Source: Larix kaempferi
Lineage: Eukaryota; Streptophyta; Pinopsida; Pinales; Pinaceae
Length of the DNA stretch: 64,000 nucleotides
Assembly (NCBI GenBank): GCA_027924585.1
Contig: BSBM01000964.1
Location: 4,699,001 to 4,763,000 of the forward strand
Direction of reading: 5' to 3'
Positions within the stretch are counted from its first letter, which is position 1. The number at the start of each line of letters is the position of its first letter. The notes under the pieces are model-generated. The model saw only the letters and a program-made list of their open reading frames with translations. It searched no databases and had not been told where the DNA came from. Below, piece after piece: positions 1 to 8,887 of the stretch. The translations under genes and the position numbers were made by a program.

Positions 1-1
1 A

Positions 2-317
2 GGAATTCTTGCTCTCTCTCCATTCAACTATGATGAGTGGAAACCAAAGATGATAGCATATTTGAAGAGACATGGTATTTTTGAGTATTGTCTTGAAAGA
101 GAGTTCGAATCCTTTGAAGAAGAGAATGATTGGTTGAATGAAGGTGACAGAGCCTATGGAGCAATGTTGACTGCTATGTCTCGTTGTATGTTAATCCACT
201 TCCATGATTATGATAAATCTCCAAAAGAGCTATGGGCCCATCTGGATGAAATATTTGGAAAACAGAATGAAGGGATTGGTGCAAACTATTTGGAGAGAAA
301 TCCCAGTGATGCATTTG
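2..317 (+). pseudogene. Copia-type gag fragment (UBN2/DUF4219-like), cut by insertion
   Basis: The frame is open from the window edge. It contains the gag hallmarks NYDEWKPKM near the start and ELWAHLDEIFG about 25 residues before the break, as in the UBN2/DUF4219 domain that packages copia RNA. The coding frame has no start inside the window; the ATG at 50 is internal to the conserved motif. The frame is broken at 318 by the LTR of a gypsy element. Deleting that insertion and one TSD copy lets the frame run on from 11,640 for about 20 codons (motif DAFALLDG) before a TAA at 11,693. The domain call is by motif recognition only. Confidence 0.7.
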
Positions 318-692
318 TGTGAAGCACCTGCAACAATTAATTAATAAGATTATGCAAAATAGCAGAAATGATAGAACTCAGAATCACTTTTATATTTATC
401 ACAGGCCACCTCAAGGGGGCAACCTCCTATGAGCAAGCTCAATACAAATAACTTCACGATGTCTTCATAGGTCTCAACACACACTTATATACTAAGTCTA
501 GGCGCCAATACTATGGGTCAAAACCATGGGCCACTACAAACTATGGATCAACAATACTATGGGCAACTAACAAATCATATGCGCCAACAACAATAACACA
601 AACTATTGATCAACAAATACTACGGGACGACTTACAAAGCATATGCATCCAACAACAATATACTAACAAAGTAAAGACATGGGTTCCTAACA
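318..692 (-). repeat. 3' LTR of gypsy A
   Basis: It is 375 bp, bounded by TGTGAAGC on the plus strand and TTCCTAACA at the right, so on the element strand it starts TGTTAGGAACC and ends CTTCACA. It matches 11,260-11,634 over its full length. A TATATAAG box on the minus strand lies at 484-491. A third copy of the family, a solo LTR, lies at 56,532-56,916. Confidence 0.95.
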
Positions 693-705
693 TCCCCTCC
701 CCCTT
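693..705 (-). other. Polypurine tract of gypsy A
   Basis: On the element strand the sequence AAGGGGGAGGGGA sits immediately before the 3' LTR, the position and composition expected for the plus-strand DNA primer. Confidence 0.85.
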
Positions 706-721
706 AAAAAAAGCTTTGTCC

Positions 722-1864
722 TCAAAGCTCTAGATGTGGAAATTGTTGTTGAATCTGAAGGAGTGGTTCCCACGTAGCATCCTCTGGTTGCATGTCGTGC
801 CATTGAATTAAGACCTCTGTGATAGAGCGAGAGCGAAGCTGACGAGTGCGCCGATTGAGGATGGCCTCCGGCTCCAAAAGGATGGATCCTTCATTATCCA
901 GTTCGGGTAAAATCGTTTGTCCACTGATGTTGGTGCCAAGAACTTTCTTCAGACAAGAGACATGAAAGACTGGATAAATGCAGGAAGAAGGAGGAATTTC
1001 CAATTTATAAGCAACAGACCCAATCTTCTGAAGAATCCGATATGGCCCATAGAACTTTGGAGTGAGCTTATGACGCCCTTTGAGTTTCAGGGAGGATTGC
1101 TTGTACGGATGGAGATGAAGAAAAACCATATCGCCTACTTGAAAAGTGAGCTCAGAACGGTGATGATCAGCTTGTTTCTTCATGCGATTTCTTGCCATGT
1201 GAAGATTGTCCCGCAAAATGCGAAGAATCTGATCGCGGTTTCGAAGGACCGTGTCAACTTCCTGAACTGGTGAAATGTTGGGGGTGTATGGAAGAAGAAC
1301 TGGAGGTGCCTGACCATAGACTGCTTTATATGGGGTAATTTTAGAGGCAGTGTGGTAAGAGGTATTGTACCACCATTCAATGAGAGGGAGCCACTTTTCC
1401 CACTGATGTTGTTGTTCAGAGGTGAAGCAACGAAGATAAGTTTCCAAGCATTTATTGATAATTTCAGTCTGACCATTTGTTTGTAGGTGATACCCTGAAC
1501 TCATCTTTAGTTTGGTGCCAGTGTGGCGAAATAGTTCTATCCAAAAATGACTGGTGAAAGTCGCATCATGATCCGAGACAATGGAAGAAGGGATGCCATG
1601 AAGACGAAAGATCTGGTCTAGGAAAATTTGAGCGACTGAGGAGGCTGTATAGGGATGGTTGAGAGCACAAAAATGACTATATTTGGAGAGGTGATCAACC
1701 ACAATGAGAATCACTGTCTTCCCGCCAGATTTAGGGAGCCCTTCAATGAAATCCATAGAAATATTTGTCCAAATCCGTGTAGGTATGGGCAAGGGTTTGA
1801 GCAATCCTAGAAGAAGTGTTGTTTCACCCTTATTGTGCTGGCAGGTATCACATTCAGCCACCAT
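722..1864 (-). CDS. Gypsy A integrase with C-terminal chromodomain (fragment)
   Basis: The 380-residue open frame begins inside the zinc-binding domain (C5 and C8 of the HHCC finger). The catalytic triad is visible as D38 (SMDFIEG), D98 (SIVSDHD) and E134 (GQTEII), with the diagnostic 35 residues between the last two. A C-terminal integrase module (VGDMVFLHLHPYKQ) follows, and the last 40 residues contain IQWHDMQPEDATWE, the chromodomain core of plant chromoviruses that directs integration to modified histones. Integrase joins element cDNA to host DNA. The real polyprotein start lies far upstream; the ATG at 1,864 is internal. It ends 17 bp before the polypurine tract. Confidence 0.93.
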   Translation of the reverse strand: MVAECDTCQHNKGETTLLLGLLKPLPIPTRIWTNISMDFIEGLPKSGGKTVILIVVDHLSKYSHFCALNHPYTASSVAQIFLDQIFRLHGIPSSIVSDHDATFTSHFWIELFRHTGTKLKMSSGYHLQTNGQTEIINKCLETYLRCFTSEQQHQWEKWLPLIEWWYNTSYHTASKITPYKAVYGQAPPVLLPYTPNISPVQEVDTVLRNRDQILRILRDNLHMARNRMKKQADHHRSELTFQVGDMVFLHLHPYKQSSLKLKGRHKLTPKFYGPYRILQKIGSVAYKLEIPPSSCIYPVFHVSCLKKVLGTNISGQTILPELDNEGSILLEPEAILNRRTRQLRSRSITEVLIQWHDMQPEDATWEPLLQIQQQFPHLEL

Positions 1865-1888
1865 CTATTGAATTGTCCTTTTCATGCC

Positions 1889-2266
1889 CTACCAAAAGAA
1901 GTTACGCCGTGCCCATTCATACGTTTTGAGGAACCCAGAGTTCCCTGCCGATGGAGAAGCATGGAGTTCATAGAAGACAACCTGTTGAAGATCTGTGCTC
2001 TGGGGAAGCACCAGACGACCCTTGTATCTCAGAGAAGCACCATCCCAAGAGTAATGCGGTACATCAAAATGGTTTTTGGTCAAGCGTTGGAGGATTTGAG
2101 ATAAGGAAGAGTCATTGACATAACCCTGTTGAACAGATTGCAACCAATTGGGAACAAGCATAGAAATAGCTGAAAGAGAACCTTGGGCATCAAATGTGCG
2201 AGAAAGAGCATCTGCCACAATATTGTCTTTACCCTTCTTGTAAGTGATCTCATAGTCATAACCCAT
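1889..2266 (-). pseudogene. Gypsy A RNase H end and integrase zinc-finger start (fragment)
   Basis: The open frame begins with YDYEITYKKGKDNIVADALSR, the conserved end of the gypsy RNase H/connection region. It runs to HASPSAGNSGFLKTYEWARR, the histidine half of the integrase HHCC finger. A stop in the spacer separates it from the integrase frame below 1,864, and another stop near 2,285 separates it from the RT/RNase H segment. It is part of one polyprotein that has been broken by point mutations. Confidence 0.85.
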
Positions 2267-2284
2267 GAGTTTGCTAACCCATTT

Positions 2285-2992
2285 CTATTGTGCTGGGGAG
2301 GAGACACGCTGTTCCAAGAAATATTTCAGACTCTGGTGATCAGTCTTGATGCAAAAATGATTCCCTAATAGGTATGGTCGCCACTTCTGTACTGCATGCA
2401 AAATAGCCATCATTTCCTTCTCATAGGTAGAGGCAGCTAAATTCTTACCTGAAAGGGCTTTGCTGGTGAACGCAATGGGGTGTTCATCTTGAAGGAGAAC
2501 AACACCAAGTCCATTGCCGCAAGCATCACTCTCAATAGTGAACGGCTTGGAAAAATTGGTCATAGCTAGAACAGGTGTAGTACACATAGCTTGTTTTAGT
2601 TTGTCAAATGCACACTGAGCAGCATGTGTCCATGTAAAAGCATCCTTTTTCAATAGAGCAGTTAATGGAGCTACAATCTTCCCATAATCCTTGACAAACT
2701 TGCAGTAGTAGCCAGTCAACCCCAAAAAATCACGAAGGCTCTTGAGTGTCTGAGGATGCGGCCAATTGTTCATGGCATCGATTTTGGCAGGATCCACGCG
2801 AACCCCTTGTGCTGAGATAATGTGCCCGAGATACTCAACTTCCTTCTGTCCAAAAACACATTTAGACTGCTTGGCGTGGAGATGATGGTTAGAGAAAAGT
2901 TGCATGATAAGATCCAGATGCTGGAGATGTTCATCCCATGTTTTACTGTAGATGAGGATATCATCAAAGAATACCAGAATGAATTTCCGCAA
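2285..2992 (-). CDS. Gypsy A reverse transcriptase (C-terminal part) and RNase H
   Basis: The 235-residue frame starts just before the RT catalytic box VFFDDIL (D10, D11), the FFDD variant usual in plant chromoviruses. Next come the RT thumb (YLGHIIS, near residue 55) and RNase H, whose first catalytic aspartate is in FTIESDACG (D156), followed by YEKEMMAIL and TDHQSLKYF. The enzyme copies element RNA to DNA and removes the RNA strand. A single in-frame stop at the left border of the 2,993-3,556 frame separates it from the RT fingers. The true start is upstream in the polyprotein. Confidence 0.92.
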   Translation of the reverse strand: MRKFILVFFDDILIYSKTWDEHLQHLDLIMQLFSNHHLHAKQSKCVFGQKEVEYLGHIISAQGVRVDPAKIDAMNNWPHPQTLKSLRDFLGLTGYYCKFVKDYGKIVAPLTALLKKDAFTWTHAAQCAFDKLKQAMCTTPVLAMTNFSKPFTIESDACGNGLGVVLLQDEHPIAFTSKALSGKNLAASTYEKEMMAILHAVQKWRPYLLGNHFCIKTDHQSLKYFLEQRVSSPAQ

Positions 2993-3556
2993 CTAGGGTC
3001 GAAATATTTTATTCATTAAGGCCTGGAATGTGGAAGGAGCATTAGTGAGGCCAAAGGGCATGACCAAAAACTCATAATGGCCATCATGTGTGCGGAAAGC
3101 TATTTTAGGGATATCATCCTCATGAACCCGAACTTGATGATACCCAGAACGAAGATCCAACTTGGAGAAAAAGTGAGCCCCATGAAGCTCATCAACAACA
3201 GGAATTGGAAACTTATCCTTGATGGTGAGGTGATTAAGTGCTAGGAAGTCAATACAGAGGCGCCATGACCCATCTTTTTTGCGGATAAGAAGAACTGGAG
3301 AAGAAAAGGAACTAGTGCTTGGGCGAATAATACCTTGCTTCAATAAGTCCCGAACGAGCATTTCAATCTTCGTTTTTTGGTGAAATGGGTAGCGATAGGG
3401 CCTAATGTTGGGAGGAACGTTTCCAGGAAGGAGCTGAATACGATGGTCTTCTGGCCTTGAAGGTGGCAGTCCCACTGGTTCAGCAAAGACACCTGTATAT
3501 CGATCCAGAATTTGTTGTAGATCCAAAGGAGTAGTGGAGACCGCTGATGGTTGCAT
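2993..3556 (-). CDS. Gypsy A reverse transcriptase (N-terminal part)
   Basis: The frame includes the spacer after protease ([19 protein letters not shown]) and then the RT fingers and palm: [31 protein letters not shown], and [16 protein letters not shown] near the end. It stops at MNKIFRP, one codon before the frame that carries the catalytic FFDD. At its upstream side the coding frame runs into the copia insertion at 3,564 and continues in the gypsy sequence beyond 8,759. Confidence 0.92.
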   Translation of the reverse strand: MQPSAVSTTPLDLQQILDRYTGVFAEPVGLPPSRPEDHRIQLLPGNVPPNIRPYRYPFHQKTKIEMLVRDLLKQGIIRPSTSSFSSPVLLIRKKDGSWRLCIDFLALNHLTIKDKFPIPVVDELHGAHFFSKLDLRSGYHQVRVHEDDIPKIAFRTHDGHYEFLVMPFGLTNAPSTFQALMNKIFRP

Positions 3557-3563
3557 CTGAATG

Positions 3564-4133
3564 TGTTGGTTGTGGAGCCAGATCTTCTAGTCTCATAAAT
3601 GATATTGTATCAGCCGTGTTTGTACCCCAGTTCTATATGATATGTAGGTGGACTGTACACTCACCCCAGCGGGGACCATCCCCCTTGGCTGGGGGGTCCA
3701 GGGGAAGCGCCCCTGAGAAATGGGGGTTCGGGGGCAACGCCCCCGAAGGAAATTTTTGGGGCTGTTTTCAACAGCTGTTTTGCGGGCCCATGGTTTTGGG
3801 TATCCCGTGGTATTTTCCCATTGTATTTCCCTTATAAAAGAAGGACATTGTAATACGGCTAGGGTTGATGTATTAGGTTTTATGCATTGTAAAGATCTTT
3901 GAGATCTGGAGAGAGACTGTGAAACAGAGAAGAGGAAGTGCAGCGGTTGTGCTGCAGGTTGTATCCCTTCATCTTGCTGGACGGTAATAATAATAAGGAC
4001 TGGAAAATTCAGTGTGGACGTAGCCCAAGTTGGGTGAACCACGATATATCTGTGTCTCTCTTGTAATGTGTATGTGTGATTATATTTGCATTTCTGTTTA
4101 TTGTTATTGCTCTGCGATCCTGTTTTTCTAACA
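3564..4133 (+). repeat. 5' LTR of copia B
   Basis: The 570-bp LTR begins TGTTGGTTGTGG and ends TTTTTCTAACA. A TATAAAAG box at 3,833-3,840 is the likely promoter for genomic RNA. A GC-rich, hairpin-prone block (about 3,662-3,750; motif GGGGGCAACGCCCCC) differs in length and order from the 3' LTR, while the rest looks identical. Confidence 0.96.
3833..3840 (+). promoter_or_regulatory. TATA box in copia B 5' LTR
   Basis: TATAAAAG lies downstream of the GC-rich block and about 300 bp before the LTR end, a normal spot for the U3/R promoter. The same box occurs at 8,454-8,461 in the 3' LTR. Confidence 0.6.
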
Positions 4134-4135
4134 AT

Positions 4136-4148
4136 TGGTATCAGAGCC
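4136..4148 (+). other. Primer-binding site of copia B (initiator tRNA-Met type)
   Basis: TGGTATCAGAGCC starts two bases after the LTR end and matches the usual plant site complementary to the 3' end of initiator methionine tRNA. Confidence 0.92.
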
Positions 4149-4208
4149 AAAGGTCTATTTGGCAGTTAAACCCGCAGGAAGCTAGGGTTTCTGGTTCGAG
4201 TGGGAGCA

Positions 4209-4913
4209 ATGGCAGAAGAAGGAAAGTTTAAGGTCGAGAAGTTTAACGGCCAAAACTTCGGGTTATGGAAGATCCAAATGGAGGACTATCTATACCAGAA
4301 GGATCTATTCTTACCGTTGGGAGGAAAAGCAAAGCAGCCGACGACTATGAAGGACGAAGAATGGGTGGTTCTTGACAGAAAGGCTCTGGGAACAATACGG
4401 TTGAGCCTGGCTTCGTTGGTGGCTTTCAATATCTCAAAAGAAACGACAACAGAGGGTTTGATGAAAGCATTGGGTAAGCTGTATGAAAAACCCTCGGCTT
4501 CCAACAAGGTATTTCTAATGAAGCGTTTATTTAATATGAAGATGTCTGAAGGTGGATCTATTACTGATCATTTAAATGAGTTTAATACGGTTACAAATCA
4601 GTTAAGTTCTTTAAGTGTGAACTTTGATGATGAGGTTAGGGCTCTTCTAATCTTGTGTTCATTGCCAGAAAGCTGGAATAGCTTGGTCATGGCTGTAAGT
4701 AACTCTGTCTCTGGTTCAAACACCTTGAAGTTTGATGATGTTATTGGTGTTATTCTTAGCGAGGAAATGCGAAGAAAAAGCACAGGTGAGACATCAGGTA
4801 ATGCATTGACCATGGAAAGTAGAGGAAGACAAAAGGAGAGAGGAAAGAGCCAAGGTAATCGTGGAAAGTCTAAAACGGGCAGATCCAAGTCCAGACTGGG
4901 AAAGATAGAGTGA
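4209..4913 (+). CDS. Copia B gag (UBN2 domain)
   Basis: Gag forms the particle that packages element RNA. I chose the ATG at 4,209 (protein start MAEEGKFKVEKFNGQN), because the motif FNGQNFGLWKIQMEDYL is the conserved gag N-terminus. The UBN2 core follows with LYEKPSASNKVFLMKRLF and LPESWNSLVMAVSN. A basic tail (GKSQGNRGKSKTGRSKSR) leads to a TGA at 4,911-4,913. The zinc knuckle WNCGKKGHLKKDC lies directly after that stop in the same frame (4,914-4,958), followed by a TAG at 4,980. So gag is truncated just before its RNA-binding knuckle. Confidence 0.93.
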   Translation: MAEEGKFKVEKFNGQNFGLWKIQMEDYLYQKDLFLPLGGKAKQPTTMKDEEWVVLDRKALGTIRLSLASLVAFNISKETTTEGLMKALGKLYEKPSASNKVFLMKRLFNMKMSEGGSITDHLNEFNTVTNQLSSLSVNFDDEVRALLILCSLPESWNSLVMAVSNSVSGSNTLKFDDVIGVILSEEMRRKSTGETSGNALTMESRGRQKERGKSQGNRGKSKTGRSKSRLGKIE

Positions 4914-5018
4914 TGGAATTGTGGAAAGAAAGGACATCTAAAGAAAGACTGCAAATCTCTAAAGAAGAAAGGAGATGCATAGAAAGAGACTACCCAGGAA
5001 GCAAATGTAGCAGGTGAT

Positions 5019-5957
5019 GTGTTACAAGATGCTTTGATTCTTGCATTAGATAATACTAGTGATTATTGGGTAGTAGATTCAGGAGCTTCATGTCATGCTA
5101 CACCCCATAGGAAATACTTTCATGAGTATGTTCCTGGCGATTTTGGACATGTTTTATTGGGTGATGATGAGCCATGTAAAATTGTTGGAATGGGTAAGGT
5201 ATGGATAAAAGTTAAGAATGGAACTGATTGGTTGTTGAAAGATGTTAGGCATATTCCTGCTATGAAAAGAAATCTGATGTCAACAGGGCAGTTGGGAGAT
5301 GGCGGCTGTCTATCTACGTTCGGAGAAAAGTGGTGGAAGATCACTAAAGGATCAATGGTGATAGCAAAAGGAGACAGAGTAGGTACGTTGTATTTATGTC
5401 CTCATAATACTGACCATTCTATCTCTTTAGCTTCCACAGGAACAGATACAGCATTGTGGCATCATAGGCTTGGCCACATGAGTGAGAAGGGGATGCAGAT
5501 TCTCCACTCAAGGAAGTTGCTGCCGGATTTGAAGCAGGTAAGTTTGGAATTCTGTGAAAACTGTGTTTATGGAAAACAAAAGAGAGTCAGATTTCTCAGG
5601 GTTGGGAAACAGAAGAAAATTGAAAAATTAGAGCTTGTGCATACAGATGTATGGGGACCGGCTCAGGTACAATCTCTTGGTGGATCTGATTATTATGTTA
5701 CATTTATTGATGATGCAACTAGAAAAACTTGGGTTTATTGCATTAGACAGAAATCTGATGTGTTTGCTACTTTTAAGAAGTGGAAAGCTTTGGTTGAGAA
5801 TGAGACAGGAAAAAGATTGAAGTGTCTCAGATCTGATAATGGAGGTGAGTACTGCGGCAAGGAATTTGATAGTTACTATTCATACCATGGGATTCGTAGA
5901 GAGAAGACAGTCCCAGGAACACCACAGGAAAATGGTGTGTCGGAAAGGATGAACTGA
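5019..5957 (+). CDS. Copia B protease, GAG-pre-integrase and integrase core (fragment)
   Basis: Residues 16-29 (DYWVVDSGASCHAT) hold the aspartic protease catalytic DSG at 20-22. The pre-integrase zinc region follows (LWHHRLGHMSEKGM then CENCVYGKQKR). The integrase core begins at LVHTDVWGP, with the second aspartate in LRSDNGGEY and the glutamate in VSERMN, 35 residues apart. The frame is the same as gag and is ended by a TGA at 5,955-5,957 just after the catalytic glutamate; the next codons continue the integrase. The listed start is internal, not a natural initiation site. Confidence 0.93.
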   Translation: MLQDALILALDNTSDYWVVDSGASCHATPHRKYFHEYVPGDFGHVLLGDDEPCKIVGMGKVWIKVKNGTDWLLKDVRHIPAMKRNLMSTGQLGDGGCLSTFGEKWWKITKGSMVIAKGDRVGTLYLCPHNTDHSISLASTGTDTALWHHRLGHMSEKGMQILHSRKLLPDLKQVSLEFCENCVYGKQKRVRFLRVGKQKKIEKLELVHTDVWGPAQVQSLGGSDYYVTFIDDATRKTWVYCIRQKSDVFATFKKWKALVENETGKRLKCLRSDNGGEYCGKEFDSYYSYHGIRREKTVPGTPQENGVSERMN

Positions 5958-5963
5958 ACGATC

Positions 5964-6362
5964 ATGGAGCGTGCAAGGTGTATGAGACTGCATGCAGGGT
6001 TTCCCTTACAGTTTTGGGCGGATGCTGTAAATACTACTGTTTATTTAATAAACAGAGGACCTTCAAGTGCTTTGGATGGTGGTATTCCAGAGGAAGCATG
6101 GACAGATAAAAAGGTAAACTACTCATTTCTGCGAACGTTTGGTTGTGAAGCATTTGTCCATATTGATAAGGAAAATAGAACAAAGCTTGAAGCTAAATCC
6201 AAGAAATGTACCTTTATTGGATATGGGGTTGATGAATTTGGTTACCGTTTATGGGATTATGAAAATAACAAAATCATCAGGAGCAGAGATGTGATATTCA
6301 TTGAAAAGGTCATGTATAAAGATCAGTTGCAGGGAAAGAAACAGGAAAAGGAAAGCACATAG
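5964..6362 (+). CDS. Copia B integrase C-terminal part (fragment)
   Basis: The frame continues the integrase beyond the TGA with MERARCMRLHAGFPLQFWAD, INRGPSSALDG and RTFGCEAFVHID, the conserved copia integrase tail that includes the GYR region (DEFGYRLWD). It ends in a TAG at 6,360-6,362 in the linker before RT. All fragments share one frame, so single base changes explain each break. Confidence 0.9.
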   Translation: MERARCMRLHAGFPLQFWADAVNTTVYLINRGPSSALDGGIPEEAWTDKKVNYSFLRTFGCEAFVHIDKENRTKLEAKSKKCTFIGYGVDEFGYRLWDYENNKIIRSRDVIFIEKVMYKDQLQGKKQEKEST

Positions 6363-6368
6363 TACATA

Positions 6369-8087
6369 GTGCTTTATGAAGTTAAAGAAAATGAAGTTCC
6401 GAAGGTGCCAGAAAATCAAGAGCAGCAGCAAGTACCTGAAACTCCTGCAACTGTAAGAAGATCTACCAGGTTAAGTAGACTCCCTGAACGATACTCTCCT
6501 TCAATGTATTATTTATTGATGACTGATTCTGGTGAACCAGAATGTTATGAAGAAGCAATGCAGGTGGAAACTAGAAAGAAGTGGGAGCAAGGCATGAATG
6601 AGGAGATGGACTCATTGGTAGGAAACCAGACTTGGGATTTGGTTAAGTTGCCTGCTGGTAAAAGAGCATTGCAAAACAAATGGATTTACAGGTTGAAGGA
6701 AGAAGAAGGAGGTAAGAAGCGGTACAAGGCCAGACTTGTTGTAAAGGGGTTTGCACAGAAGAAAGGTATAGATTTTGATGAAATATTTTCTCCTGTTGTA
6801 AAGATGACTTCAATTAGGACTATCTTAAGTCTAGTGGCGGTAGAAGATTTGCATCTTGAACAATTAGATGTAAAAACAGCTTTCCTCCATGGGGATTTGG
6901 AGGAAGAAATATATATGCAGCAGCCACAAGGGTATGAGGTCAAAGGTAAGGAGGATCTAGTATGCATGTTGAAAAAGAGCTTGTATGGCTTGAAGCAAGC
7001 TCCAAGGCAGTGGTATCTAAAGTTTGACAGGTTTATGATAGAACAAGGTTATAGTAGATGTCATTCTGATCACTGTGTTTATTTCAAGAAGCTAGACAAA
7101 GGAAGATATATTATCTTGTTATTGTATGTGGATGACATGCTTGTTGCAGGGTCTGACATGCAGGATATAAATGTACTCAAAAGGAAGCTAGCTAATTCAT
7201 TTGCGATGAAGGATTTGGGTGCTGCAAAGCAAATCCTTGGTATGAGAATAATGAGAGACAGAAAAAATCGCAAATTGACATTGTCTCAAAGTGAGTACAT
7301 ACAAAAGGTGTTGGAGAGGTTCAGAATGCAGAATGCAAAACCTGTAAGTACACCTTTGGCTAGCCATTTCAGTCTAAGTAAGGAAATGTGTCCCAAGACA
7401 CAAGAAGAGACAGATTACATGTCCAAGGTTCCCTATCAATCAGCAGTTGGCAGCTTGATGTATGCCATGGTGTGCACAAGACCAGATATTGCACATGCAG
7501 TGGGAGTTGTGAGCAGATATATGAACAATCCAGGTAAAGAACATTGGAAGGCAGTACAGTGGATTCTCAGGTATTTGAGAGGTACTACCACTGAGGCATT
7601 ATGTTTTGGAGGTTCAGACACTGTTCTACAGGGATATGTTGATGCAGATATGGCAGGTGACAAGGATAGCAGGAGGAGTACCACAGGGTATGTGTTTACT
7701 GTAGGTGGAACAGCAGTAAGCTGGATTTCAAAACTACAGAAGGTTGTTGCACTTTCAACAACAGAAGCAGAGTATGTTGCCATTACAGAGGCTAGTAAAG
7801 AGATGATTTGGTTGCAGAGGTTTATGGAGGAAGTGGGTAAGAAGCAGAAGGATAGCAGACTGTATAGTGACAGCCAGAGTGCCATTCACCTTGCAAAGAA
7901 CTCAGCATTCCATTCCAAGACTAAACATATACAGCTCAAGTACCATTTCATACGCTCTATTCTGGAAGATGAACTGTTAAAGTTGGAAAAGATACATACT
8001 AGCCAGAATCCTGTAGACATGTTCACAAAGGTAGTGACCAAAGAGAAACTGAGTTCGTGCTCGGTTTCAGTTGGCATTCTAGCATGA
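6369..8087 (+). CDS. Copia B reverse transcriptase and RNase H (intact domain pair)
   Basis: The 572-codon stretch without stops holds the complete copia RT and RNase H. RT begins at WDLVKLPAGKRALQNKWIYR (about residues 89-108), with LEQLDVKTAFLHGDL (163-177), LYGLKQAPRQW and the catalytic YVDD at residues 253-256. RNase H starts around GYVDADMAGDKDSRRSTTGY and includes LSTTEAEYVA and DSQSAIHLAKN. It ends VDMFTKVVTKEKL and stops at 8,085-8,087, about 75 bp before the polypurine tract. The first codon (GTG) is a continuation after the TAG at 6,360, not a real start. All key residues that I can check are present. Confidence 0.95.
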   Translation: MLYEVKENEVPKVPENQEQQQVPETPATVRRSTRLSRLPERYSPSMYYLLMTDSGEPECYEEAMQVETRKKWEQGMNEEMDSLVGNQTWDLVKLPAGKRALQNKWIYRLKEEEGGKKRYKARLVVKGFAQKKGIDFDEIFSPVVKMTSIRTILSLVAVEDLHLEQLDVKTAFLHGDLEEEIYMQQPQGYEVKGKEDLVCMLKKSLYGLKQAPRQWYLKFDRFMIEQGYSRCHSDHCVYFKKLDKGRYIILLLYVDDMLVAGSDMQDINVLKRKLANSFAMKDLGAAKQILGMRIMRDRKNRKLTLSQSEYIQKVLERFRMQNAKPVSTPLASHFSLSKEMCPKTQEETDYMSKVPYQSAVGSLMYAMVCTRPDIAHAVGVVSRYMNNPGKEHWKAVQWILRYLRGTTTEALCFGGSDTVLQGYVDADMAGDKDSRRSTTGYVFTVGGTAVSWISKLQKVVALSTTEAEYVAITEASKEMIWLQRFMEEVGKKQKDSRLYSDSQSAIHLAKNSAFHSKTKHIQLKYHFIRSILEDELLKLEKIHTSQNPVDMFTKVVTKEKLSSCSVSVGILA

Positions 8088-8160
8088 AGGTGAAGAGGAG
8101 AAATTTGCCAAGTCCAAGTCCAGCAAGTGCAGCAGCGGTGGAGTTGTTGTGATCAGTCTC

Positions 8161-8172
8161 CAAGTGGGAGAT
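8161..8172 (+). other. Polypurine tract of copia B
   Basis: CAAGTGGGAGAT lies immediately before the 3' LTR, the typical copia AAGTGGGAGA tract. Confidence 0.88.
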
Positions 8173-8754
8173 TGTTGGTTGTGGAGCCAGATCTTCTAGT
8201 CTCATAAATGATATTGTATCAGCCGTGTTTGTACCCCAGTTCTATATGATATGTAGGTGGACTGTACACTCACCCCAGCGGGGGGGTGTGGGGCGGCATC
8301 GCCCCCCCACGGGGTTCCAGGGGGGACCATCCCCCTTGGCTGGGGGGTCCGGGGGCAGCGCCCCCGAAGGAAATTTTTGGGGCTGTTTTCAACAGCTGTT
8401 TTGCGGGCCCATGGTTTTGGGTATCCCGTGGTATTTTCCCATTGTATTTCCCTTATAAAAGAAGGACATTGTAATACGGCTAGGGTTGATGTATTAGGTT
8501 TTATGCATTGTAAAGATCTTTGAGATCTGGAGAGAGACTGTGAAACAGAGAAGAGGAAGTGCAGCGGTTGTGCTGCAGGTTGTATCCCTTCATCTTGCTG
8601 GACGGTAATAATAATAAGGACTGGAAAATTCAGTGTGGACGTAGCCCAAGTTGGGTGAACCACGATATATCTGTGTCTCTCTTGTAATGTGTATGTGTGA
8701 TTATATTTGCATTTCTGTTTATTGTTATTGCTCTGCGATCCTGTTTTTCTAACA
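8173..8754 (+). repeat. 3' LTR of copia B
   Basis: The 582-bp LTR matches the 5' copy except in the GC-rich block (about 8,271-8,370). There it carries extra GGGGCGGCATCGCCCC-like sequence and lacks a segment present on the left. The TATA box is at 8,454-8,461. Confidence 0.96.
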
Positions 8755-8887
8755 GAATGGAATGGATCTAAGCGATGACACCATGTGAATTCTTCTTGAG
8801 GAGTTTTTCCATGCGATGTGAACTGATGATGCTGAGAGAACCTAGTTGTAATCCTGTCAATGTGTGTTTTTATCCATTGAGGGAAAA

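Larger units (their letters stand above)
3564..8754 (+). mobile_element. Copia B: TNT1-like (Tork-type) Ty1/copia element, complete but with nonsense codons
   Basis: LTRs at 3,564-4,133 and 8,173-8,754 enclose a primer-binding site, a gag-protease-integrase-RT-RNase H polyprotein and a polypurine tract. The target-site duplication GAATG is perfect (3,559-3,563 and 8,755-8,759). Integrase lies before RT, the copia order. The polyprotein stays in one reading frame from 4,209 to 8,087, broken only by four stop codons (4,911, 4,980, 5,955, 6,360). Outside a GC-rich block I see no LTR differences, so the insertion is recent. It sits in the reading frame of gypsy A. Confidence 0.96.
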
